64,000 nucleotides of DNA from Panonychus citri (taxonomy: Eukaryota; Arthropoda; Arachnida; Trombidiformes; Tetranychidae): NCBI RefSeq assembly GCF_014898815.1, contig NW_026515516.1, positions 1,426,001 through 1,490,000 on the forward strand, written 5' to 3'. A model generated the notes under the pieces. It worked only from the letters and a program-made list of their open reading frames with translations, made no database searches and was not told the DNA's origin. Position numbers and translations under genes: made by a program. This document shows, piece after piece, positions 56,059 to 64,000 of this stretch; position 1 is the stretch's first letter; the number at the start of each line of letters is the position of its first letter.

Positions 56059-56765
56059 ATGGATGATTTCATCACAATTGACCTGAATGAACGATTTGAA
56101 GATCTTGTCGAGCGGGTTCGAAATTTTGTAAGACGTTTGAAGTGGAAATGTCCACCATCAGTTTCATTACAAGTTCCGATGGAGAAATTCAGGATGAACT
56201 TTTTTATCTACAACGAGGCCATAATTAGTTTAGAAATGGCCATCGATTTATATCAATATTCCCAACCTGATTTTATACTTTCCCTTTCCTTTTACGAACA
56301 AATTATTGAACAAAAATTAAATGTATCTGATCAAAGCAATGAAATTTCTTCTACAAATTAAATGTATTTTAATGATTTTACGTTTGTCCCTTTTTATTTC
56401 TTTTTAGATATGGAAGCGTTTTATTTATCTATTGGAAACAGTTTCGCGTTATGGCAAAGAATGTTGGAAAGAGGCGAAGGATTTAATGTCATTTTCAATG
56501 AGATTTCACTTCTCAAATCTGATTTAGAAGTAGCTGCACTGCAATGCAAGAGAGAGAAGTTTCATCAACTGGTGATGAAAATACTAACAATTTAGTTGAT
56601 TCTTATACTGCAGCTATCGACGATATTAATCAAATATTATTATTAAATCAAGAGGATTTACAGGGATTTTTTATAAGAAAATGTTTAGTTTTCAAAATCA
56701 GATACATGATAATGCATTTGCAAAGCAAGCCATCAAATCATGTTTCGTCAACATCAATAAACTAA
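56059..56765 (+). pseudogene. Rightward accessory gene at the right end of the element, frame-broken
   Basis: 56059-56361 encodes 100 residues starting MDDFITIDLNERFEDLVERV with a helical, Phe-rich composition. A pyrimidine tract with TTTTTAG at 56408 then leads to a second segment, LSIGNSFALWQRMLERG and VIFNEISLLKSDLEVAALQC, whose frame breaks near 56560 and continues as DSYTAAIDDINQILLLNQED. Probably one protein of 200-230 residues with an intron and at least one one-base shift. Family not recognised; it may be an element gene or an older insert. Confidence 0.45.
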
Positions 56766-56789
56766 TTTTTGCTAATTTTTTCCACTCAT

Positions 56790-57300
56790 TATCAACATGA
56801 ATGCGTTTTGCATGCGTTTTTATTTCATCAATCCTTAGTGAGTAAATTGATTCAACATTTTCATGTAAATGAATAGGCTTTTGCTCTATTCATCCAATTC
56901 CAAAAATTTTTCACTTTTATCCTTTCTTCTTTACATGAGAATGACGTTTTGCATGCGTTTTTATTTCACCAATCCTTAAGTGAGTAAATTGATTCAACAT
57001 TTTCATGTAAATGAATAGGCTTTGATCTATTTATTCAATTCCAAAATTTTTTCACTTATCCTCTTCTTTACATGAGAATGACGCGTTTTACATGTTTTTA
57101 TTTCACCAATCCTTAAGTGAGTAAATTGATTCAACATTTTCATGTAAATGAATAGGCTTTTGCTCTATTCATCCAATTCCAAAATTTTTCACTTTTATCC
57201 TTTCTTCTTTACATGAGAATGACGCGTTTCACATGCGTTTTTATTTCATCAATCCTTAAGTGAGTAAATTGATTCAACATTTTCATGTAAATGAATAGAC
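56790..57300 (+). repeat. ~142-bp tandem repeat array, right (about 3.6 units)
   Basis: AATGAATAGGC markers at about 56868, 57010, 57147 and 57289 (spacing 142, 137, 142; the last is AATGAATAGAC). Same unit and orientation as the left array, but all units share variants absent on the left, for example GAGTAAATTGATTCAACATT where the left has CAGTAAATGGGTTTAACATT. Confidence 0.92.
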
Positions 57301-57336
57301 TTTTTCGATTAAACATTTTTATTTACTGTTTGTATT

Positions 57337-57774
57337 TTACAAGTATATGATTAAATTTTCTTGAAAATCATTACTTTTCAAAACAGAAATTTGATAAGAA
57401 TTGAAAAATTTAACATCGTATTCAATCTTTACCATTGCTTGATGATAAGTAAAGAGTCCAGGTTTTTCCGTTACCATATGGAACGATGGTAATGTCCGAG
57501 GGAAAAAGTCATCACTCTTAATTTCATGATTACCCATAGGATCATCCAATTCTTGAAGAACTCTTTTGAACTCTTCCAATGTACACTTGATGTAAAAGGT
57601 CGGCCCATCAACAAGATTATCTCGAAATCCAGGAGCAAACAAAGAGTAAATACACATCTGATATGTCCATGTTCCATTATCGCCTTGCTTCCGTTCCAAT
57701 ACATAATGTTGTGTTATTGGTCTTGAACACCTTTTATAATCAAAAATAATTTCCAACTTATCCATTCTGCTCAC
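57337..57774 (-). CDS. Unidentified 145-residue protein (member of a local pair)
   Basis: Single exon; probable start at the second Met (MDKLEIIF), because the decayed copy starts the same way (MDNSEEILF). Mostly beta-type composition with QMCIYSLFAPGF, DGPTFYIKCTLEEFKRVL, ELDDPMGNHEIKSD and FHMVTEKPGLFTYHQ. No membrane helix or signal peptide. The family is unknown. It lies just outside the right repeat array, so it may belong to the element, to a neighbouring insertion or to the host. Confidence 0.55.
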   Translation of the reverse strand: MSRMDKLEIIFDYKRCSRPITQHYVLERKQGDNGTWTYQMCIYSLFAPGFRDNLVDGPTFYIKCTLEEFKRVLQELDDPMGNHEIKSDDFFPRTLPSFHMVTEKPGLFTYHQAMVKIEYDVKFFNSYQISVLKSNDFQENLIIYL

Positions 57775-57904
57775 AAAACTAAACTGTGGTTTTTCAGGAT
57801 ATGAAGTTGGCTTTTATACATTTTACTTTTGATCATGTTTGGTTAAAGCTTCTTCAAATTTTTCCGAGAAGTCTTTACTCTTCAAAATAGCAATCATATA
57901 CGAC

Positions 57905-58163
57905 TTGAAAGCTTATCTTTGATGTAATGATATCCCATCGGATCATCCAAAGCTAAGAGAACCTTTTGAATTTCTTTAATGAACACTGACACTGAAGTTT
58001 GGTCCATCAGCTACATCACCAGTTGCACATGATGGTGTCCATGAACTGATAAACATTCGGTAAACAAATGAATCATCTTTCTTTTCTTAATTAGAAGAAA
58101 GTGATTCACTTCACCACGTGAGTTAGCTGAATAACTAAACAAAATTTCTTCACTGTTATCCAT
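57905..58163 (-). pseudogene. Decayed paralogue of the 57.3-57.8 kb gene
   Basis: From ATG 58163 the frame reads MDNSEEILFSYS and NHFLLIKKRK; after breaks, VFIKEIQKVLLALDDPMGYH matches the CTLEEFKRVLQELDDPMGNH of the neighbouring gene, followed by YIKDKLSS. Stops and frame shifts lie between, so it is a relic. Spacing from the intact gene is about 130 bases, a tandem duplication. Confidence 0.7.
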
Positions 58164-61100
58164 TCTGAATATGAAATGAAACTATACTTCATGTATGAAC
58201 TTCCTGCCTTTTATACTTTTAGATTTAGCTAAGGTTAAGAGATTGCCTAATTTTTCACGATTGAGTGATCACACTTTCGGTAAATTTTCAAGGTTAAGCG
58301 ATTGCGTAATTTTATTCACGGTTGACTGATCACGATTGCGTAATTTTATTCACGGTTGACTGATTACAATTTTGTTTATTTTGGTTATGCATGAGTGCAT
58401 TTGGGGTGGGGTTTGAGGAGGGACGGAAGAAAGGAAGTAGTATTCCCCACCCCTTCCTGTGCCAGAGTAGTATGGAATGTATTCATCATCCACACTAAAT
58501 CACCAATTATAGTTCAGCAAAAACACTTCAAATTGCTCAATTGGTTTCATGTTTATCACTTGTTGTTGTGATTAACTCAACAACAATTTAAAACGATTCA
58601 GGTTAATTTAGTGTCTGCCTGTTAACATTTACAGTTGGCAAAAGTTTTAACAATCAATAGCAAATCAATACAATGTTTTCATCTTTATCTTCATCTTCAT
58701 CTTCATCTTCATCTCCATCCTCATCTTTAAGAGATGCTATCACCATGACAACGTGCTGACGATTTGATATTAAGATTCCTGATTCCGAATTAAATTTGAT
58801 ATTATTTTACAATCTAATTGACAATTAACTGGTAATTTGCTCGCAATTAATAGTTCAATTAACTGATTACTCGTAATGATGATGATAATTGTAATCAAAC
58901 AATCAAACTTGTCAAGTTTGTTCATCTGAATCTTATTACATATTAACAGTTTATTATTATTAATTACCTTTCAATTGATTAACCAAATGTTTAGCCAATT
59001 GGTTAATTAAAGGTAAATTGTTGTTGATCCTCATCAATCATTCAGACTTAAGACAGAAATTAAATTTAATTTAGTTTCTTTTTTTATATTTTATAGAAAA
59101 TTTTTTTTTCTCTTCTCAATATAATTGATTGATATTCATTTAATTAAACATCTTACAATTAAACATTAATTATTGTTTACCACTGCCGTTTACTCAAATT
59201 TGACTGAATTTAATTGTAATCATTTCATAATTAAAAAAAAACAAAGTTAATTGTAAAAATATATTGAGTTTAATTGTAACCAATTGAACAATTCAGAAGC
59301 AGCTTCTGTTGGTTGTGAATATTAATCAAGATTCAACAATTAAAATCGTGATTACAATTAAAGGTTCATGATTTTTGGTGAATCAGTTAATCATTAAAAT
59401 GATTAACATTTTGATTGGTATAATTTTGTTTTCTATTTAATGATAACAATCAAACTAAATTAGATTTAGCTCTTAATCAAATTAAGTATTAATCTTTACA
59501 GTTTAATCAATAATTGTTAAATTGTCAAAGGTTTTGTGATTAACAATGATTAAGATTATATTATGAGACGATGATGATAATCAACCACCCAAATGAAAAG
59601 TGTCAATCAATTTAAATCAATCAATCAGAATTAATCAGCCTGAAGCAATTAAAGGTTTGATTATTAATTGTTGCGTTTTTTTGAAAAAATCATTAAGTGT
59701 TTACACCAAAGTTAAATTACTTGTTAATTGAATTAATTAATCAAATCATCATTAGAAATCAATCAATTGTTAGATTGTTGGTTGCAATAAACTAAATTAA
59801 CGCGAAATAATCAACTAATCAATTGAAAATTTTGGTAAATTGAATATTTTCAGTTGAAGAATTGATTTTAGTTTCAAACTAAATTAATTACATTAATCAA
59901 AGTTTTCAAACTAATTATTTAAATTGTTCAATGTTGAATGTGTCAAAATACACATGATGATGATGATAATGAGGCAATGTGATGATGAGGATGAGAAAAG
60001 GTCAGTTTATCAAGAGTAAGGGTCAAGGTTCATGTCGATTTCAGTTCATTTGTTTGACATTTCCGATTCCAAATGATGAGGATGATAAACAATTTAGAAA
60101 ACAAATATTTAGCTTAATCATCATTCATCCTCTTCATTTATGCAAATTAACCTTAAAACAATTAACTAACTAATAAGTGAAGATGGATACATCCTGATGA
60201 TGAGTTTAAATATAGTTTGATAAACAATTAAATAAATTGTTTTCCAATCATCAACAAACACATTCAATTGTCATCTAATTGACTTTCATGGTTTGAGACA
60301 ATTAAATGAGTATTTTTGATTGTCTAATTGTTTTCAACAATCAACAATATTGGAAAGTTAGTTAATTGTAAATGATATTAATTTTTCTTGTGGTTCAGTT
60401 AAATTGTTTATAGTTAAATTTTGCACAATCAACAAACAATTTACACGTAATAGTAGTTGAAAATTAACTGATTGTTTCTCGCAGTCAATTTTGTCAGAAT
60501 CAATTGTGATGTTAATGAAAATGGTTAACACAATCAAGTTAATCGCGAGTTAAATAAAAAATTTAGTAGAAAACAAGTTCTCCTCTCTCTCTCTCAAATT
60601 GATTAATACAAATCATGGTAATGATAATGATTGTTAATTATAATGATGATGATTAGAATCTTTAAAATTAACTTTAAATTTGTGTGAAAAAAAGGGAATT
60701 AAATCAAAAAAGCTTTTGAATTGAGTCTTGGGTGAATTTGTAGTTAATTTCTGTTACCTTGCTAATCGTGACTACGTTTATATTATTTAAGTGTAAGAAG
60801 TTAACTAATAGTAATTTAATGACCATTTATTTTGTTGTTATTTGTTTGGGAATCTAATCATTCTGTGTAGTTAAATAACTAACTAATTAACGTATCAACT
60901 AATGATAATAATTTATAATTTTGTTTCTCTTTTCTAATTATTTCAATTTGACTTTTTTTTTCTGCTTTTCTGTCTGTGTGTGTGTGAGTTTTTTTACACT
61001 CAACAATCAACCGCAACTACGATAATTAGATTTCATGAAAATTCACTCCTTCTTTTATCCCTCTCTTCCTATTAATTAGGAATTAACATTTAACAGGTTC

Positions 61101-61665
61101 AATTAAATTGCTCTTGTTGGTGGTGTTGTGATCATGTTGGTGTTGGTGATAATAATGGTGTTCATGTTGATGGCGGTTTCATTGTAATTGTTGCTACTGA
61201 TTACAATTATTTAATAAACATGAATCATTTGTTGCGGTGTTAAATTGTTGTAAAAGTGTAACAGGTTTTAACAGGAGTAGTTTTTGTTGATTAACCAGCA
61301 ATTAAGTGATTCCATTTCAATTCATTATCATTGTTGTTGTTTTGGTGGTGGTGGTTGAGAGTTAACAATGAATGACAATTTTGATAATTGTTGTGACATT
61401 TTTTAACAGCAATTACAATTTCACTTTCTAACTTTCTTCATTTATCTTGGAGGATTTTTGATTGTCCAAATTATTTTGTCTCTTTGTGGGAAAATAACAC
61501 AATCAGCTGGAGGCTTGACCATATATATATATTAGATTCGATGATAATGATGATATATTTACATAGATTATTTGGAATTGAATCTTTTCTTTAAGATATA
61601 TTTATGAATATATGTATGTACATGTAGAAATTTAATTTTTGGAATTGATTGTTAATCATCATCTA
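58164..61665. other. AT-rich intergenic stretch
   Basis: No supportable gene. 58230-58375 has three near-repeats of GGTTGACTGATCAC/TTTTATTCACGG; 58380-58470 is locally GC-rich (GGGGTGGGG). 58676-58727 is a (TCATCT)n tract. The rest repeats the TAATTG-rich style of the big desert; 60968-60988 holds TCTGTCTGTGTGTGTGTG. Confidence 0.5.
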
Positions 61666-62816
61666 TTATGGAACCGAAATTGTTTTCCTTTGTGTTGTGA
61701 TCATTGTTGTTAATCTAATTTGCTCAGGTAAACAAAGTGGACATCCTTTGTCTCTCGGTGAGTCTGATGGCATCTCTGGTGATTCCAAACACCCCTGATG
61801 ATATGAATGACCACAGAGAAAATGGATTGATGGTAATTCTAAGTGCATCTTACAAGATGAACATCGACTTGATTGAAATATTTTGGGCTGAGTTCGAATT
61901 GATTCAATTTCATCTCTCATCTTTTCGGTTGACTCTTGATATTCTGAAATAAGCTCATTGTTTTTTGTAACAGTTTCACTTGTTTTGTTAACCAACGGAC
62001 TAGATAATCTTTGATTGCAGTTAAAGTGGCATTCGGTGAATTGGTTGATAAAATGTCGATGACACTTATGGGTGGTATTAGATTACGTTTGTCTACCTCT
62101 TCAAGTACTCGATGTAAATGGGACATCTCAATTTCCGGAATTTTGGCAAAATACCAAAATGCTCGAACCCATAGGCGTTCATCTTCCTCGCTGAACTTTT
62201 CACAAGTGTCCACAATCATATTAACATCATCAACTTCAATGTAATAATCAAGTATAAGATCATAAAGTTGAGCTTGTTGATAGATAAATAATAATCCATC
62301 AATAAAATGGTTCATCCGGCATGAGATCATTGCTTGTTCAAAGCTATACTTTCCAGCATTGTCTTTCAAAAGTGACATAATCTTTTTACGTAAATTATCA
62401 CATTCATCTTGATTTGATTCCTTTTTATAAACAATCAGGTAACAATCAAGTAAACTGTTATAAATTGATTCATCTGCTTTGTCCGGCTCATTGGTTACAA
62501 TGTATTCCAAGAAAAGGATCATTTTAGTTGGATTGGCTGATTCAAGGAATGGTTCCTCTGAACCCATGTCAGTTGAGTCTATACAAAAGTCATAAAAGAA
62601 TAGAATAAAATAAAAAAGAAACAAACAATTAGTCTAATTAAATGACAATTAGAATTTAAAAAAAAATATTTTCTACTCACCAAAATCAGAAGAATGAGTT
62701 TCACTTTCATCTTGTTTGACTTGAGAAAAGTAACTCGGATCTCGACCTAACGTTTTAAACGATTTTATCAAAGTATCTCGAACATTTTTTGAGAATTTAC
62801 TATTAATCAAATTCAT
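61666..62816 (-). CDS. VPS11-like protein, C-terminal half only (frame break near 62000)
   Basis: VPS11 is a RING subunit of the HOPS/CORVET tethers that act in endolysosomal fusion. Exon 1 is 62816-62681 (MNLINSKFSKNVRD...), then a 102-base intron, then exon 2 from 62578. The readable part corresponds to the end of VPS11: NSLLDCYLIVYKK, MNHFIDGLLFIYQQAQLYDL, VDKRNLIPPISVIDIL, ATLTAIKDYLVRWL, a coiled coil, QPKIFQSSRCSSC, LPSIHFLCGHSYHQGC and CPLC (RING-H2). It stops about 20 residues after the RING. The N-terminal beta-propeller and most of the solenoid of a normal (about 940-residue) VPS11 are absent: a putative promoter and another gene lie directly upstream. One base break near GGTTAACAAAAC joins two frames. 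Either a partial paralogue, a relic, or a split gene. Confidence 0.8.
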
Positions 62817-63138
62817 TATGGATAAAAAAAATTAACAACAATTAAAGAGTAACAATTAAAAACAAAAGGAAACAAAAGTAAACAAAAGGCGTAAATACGA
62901 AGGAAGCGCCATCTGTGTTTTCTAAACACAACTTGAGATGTAAACAAAATTGAAGAATTTTTTCAATGTTTTCATTTGGAGAAGATTTTAATCATGTTTT
63001 CCATCTAATTGTTTGTATATATTTTCCAACTATTTAAATTGTTTTCTATTTCGATTATGTTTCCCTCGGCGTCTAGTTTATCTTCGGTATTAGTAAAATC
63101 TTACTAATACCGATTGGCTTTATAATCAAAGTTTCCAA
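62817..63138. promoter_or_regulatory. Divergent intergenic region between the VPS11-like and Arg/Ser-rich genes
   Basis: AT-rich, with GGCG...CGCC around 62889-62910. An ATG at 63058 opens only 16 codons, and the Arg/Ser-rich frame has no ATG of its own upstream, so the 5' end of that gene is unresolved. Confidence 0.4.
63085..63112. other. Perfect 12-bp stem-loop
   Basis: CGGTATTAGTAA (63085-63096), a 4-base loop AATC, and TTACTAATACCG (63101-63112) pair perfectly. It sits in the presumed 5' region of the Arg/Ser-rich gene. Confidence 0.85.
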
Positions 63139-64000
63139 GTGCCGGTTGAAACTTTACTAGGTGATGATGATGTTGGTGGTGTTTGTGCCAAGGAAAGTAA
63201 ATTAAGTGGTGAATTAGGTAAATTATCAGCTGGAGAGATTGGTGATTCTGTTGCCGATGGAAATAGTGATCTTGAACTAGTCGAAGAAATTGTTACCGTG
63301 AAAGATAGAGCAAAGAAAAAGAAGAAGAAATCAAAGAAATATCGAGATTCTAGTAATTCCAGAAGTCGATCCAGAAGTGCAACAAGACGAAAACATTCAC
63401 ACCGAAGGAAAAGAGATGATGATTCGCCTTCCAGTCGATCAAGAGATAAGAGAAAAGGTCATAAAAATAGGGAAAGTCGTAAAAGAGATACTGACAGATC
63501 AGAATCTCCGACCATCATTAGAGAGGAAAATAATAGCAATGTTTTGGTAACAAAGTGTTTCTAGAAGAAGTTGGACTTCCGCCTGAAAAGCTTTTCGTCA
63601 AGATACTCGACCAGATAGAAATAATCTAGCATTCGACAGTATTTACAATCTACGTTTCATCATATGATAAGAAAAAGTGCCTAAGGACCAAATCTTTGCG
63701 TAAAATTTTGAATGAAGGTCGACAAAGTACAACCGAAAGATATTTCGATTCAAAACTACAAAAGATGATCAATGATACACCCGAAGACACTGAATCTTTC
63801 CCATCAGTCACAGAGAGAGAAACAATTAATTTACCCGAGATGATACCGGTAACTGGGTTAGCATTTAAGGTCATTTCCAATGAAACTCGCAATATTGGCG
63901 ATAGTATAAAGGATTTCCATGATTCTGTAACATCATTTTACATAAAAGCCAAAGATCCCGCCAAAGATTCGGCCTCAAAAGATGTAGAAATTTCCTCCCT
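63139..64000 (+). CDS. Arg/Ser-rich nuclear protein (partial, runs off the window; frame breaks)
   Basis: 63139-63564 encodes an acidic N-terminal part (ELGKLSAGEIGDSVAD, then DLELVEEIVTVKD) and a basic RS-type region with a Lys run, SRSRSRSATRRKHSHRRKR and alternating Arg/Ser/Asp, as in splicing-related proteins. The frame closes after VLVTKCF, but protein-like sequence goes on in other frames: EEVGLPPEKLFVKIL, then a frame open to the window end with KKCLRTKSLRKILNEG and INLPEMIPVTGLAFKVIS. At least two one-base breaks (near 63560 and 63630). No in-frame ATG is visible; the first codon is unresolved. A pre-mRNA processing factor is likely by composition only. Confidence 0.5.

Larger units (their letters stand above)
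41671..56789. mobile_element. Polinton/Maverick-type DNA transposon (virus-like element), boundaries approximate
   Basis: Gene content defines it: protein-primed family B DNA polymerase, rve integrase with chromodomain, FtsK/HerA-type packaging ATPase, adenain-like cysteine protease, double-jelly-roll major capsid protein and minor-capsid-type proteins. Size between the repeat arrays is about 15.1 kb, within the usual 15-20 kb. Rightward genes at the left (41.7-46.7 kb) converge on a leftward block (55.5-46.7 kb), with one rightward gene at the far right. No terminal inverted repeat or 6-bp target duplication was found by eye, so edges are set at the inner borders of the 142-bp arrays; the arrays, or the genes up to 58.2 kb, may belong to the element. 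Core genes from 43.2 to 51 kb are intact, while several others are frame-broken. Confidence 0.93.

Noticed and set aside
41034..57300. Flanking arrays as long terminal repeats of a retroelement
   Set aside because: They are short tandem units with separate variants, there is no reverse transcriptase, and the gene set is that of a Polinton.
40200..58500. Terminal inverted repeats of the Polinton
   Set aside because: No matching inverted pair could be found by eye near either edge; a dot plot would be needed.
1..64000. tRNA, rRNA or CRISPR features
   Set aside because: Nothing with the required conserved boxes or repeat-spacer structure was seen; the tandem arrays have no spacers.

Overview
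The window is eukaryotic: genes are split by short GT/AG introns and the sequence is AT-rich with CT, GA and CAT/GAT microsatellites. The protein set is animal (CSL4, Spc25, HSDL2, an Msx/msh homeobox pair, an arthropod-style gustatory receptor pair, a VPS11 relative). Compact genes, tiny introns and tandem gustatory receptors suggest an arthropod, quite possibly a mite; this is inference, not proven from the sequence.

Layout. 1-7.4 kb is a dense host block: the tail of an unknown gene, then exosome subunit CSL4 (-) and kinetochore Spc25 (+) back to back, a coiled-coil/AT-hook-like protein (-), HSDL2 (+), and a tail-anchored membrane protein (+). 7.6-11 kb holds two tandem gustatory-receptor-like genes, both frame-broken. 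12-14.2 kb is a nuclear-receptor ligand-binding-domain gene with no zinc-finger domain. 16.9-17.7 kb is a CRAL-TRIO protein. 17.7-31.9 kb is a gene desert. 30-37.2 kb contains a tandem duplication of an Msx/msh locus, where blocks of near identity (the homeobox and a 0.5-kb noncoding block) sit between diverged sequence.

41.7-56.8 kb is a Polinton/Maverick-type (virus-like) DNA transposon: zinc-finger exon, protein-primed family B DNA polymerase, adenain-like protease, double-jelly-roll major capsid protein, minor capsid-type proteins, rve/chromodomain integrase and packaging ATPase. Its right part encodes a 180-residue protein with the two-repeat architecture of TATA-binding protein (TBP), the most unexpected item here; the element also has TATA-like boxes. 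Both sides of the element carry direct arrays of the same ~142-bp repeat, as if it had landed in a satellite array or carries it as subterminal repeats. No terminal inverted repeats could be confirmed.

57.3-58.2 kb holds an unknown gene and a decayed copy; 58.2-61.7 kb is noncoding; 61.7-62.8 kb is a C-terminal VPS11-like gene without the beta-propeller; an Arg/Ser-rich gene runs off the right edge.

Caveat: many genes, including both homeobox copies, are broken by single-base frame changes, often at homopolymers. This could be uncorrected long-read indels, true decay, or both, so frame breaks are flagged instead of being called pseudogenes outright.
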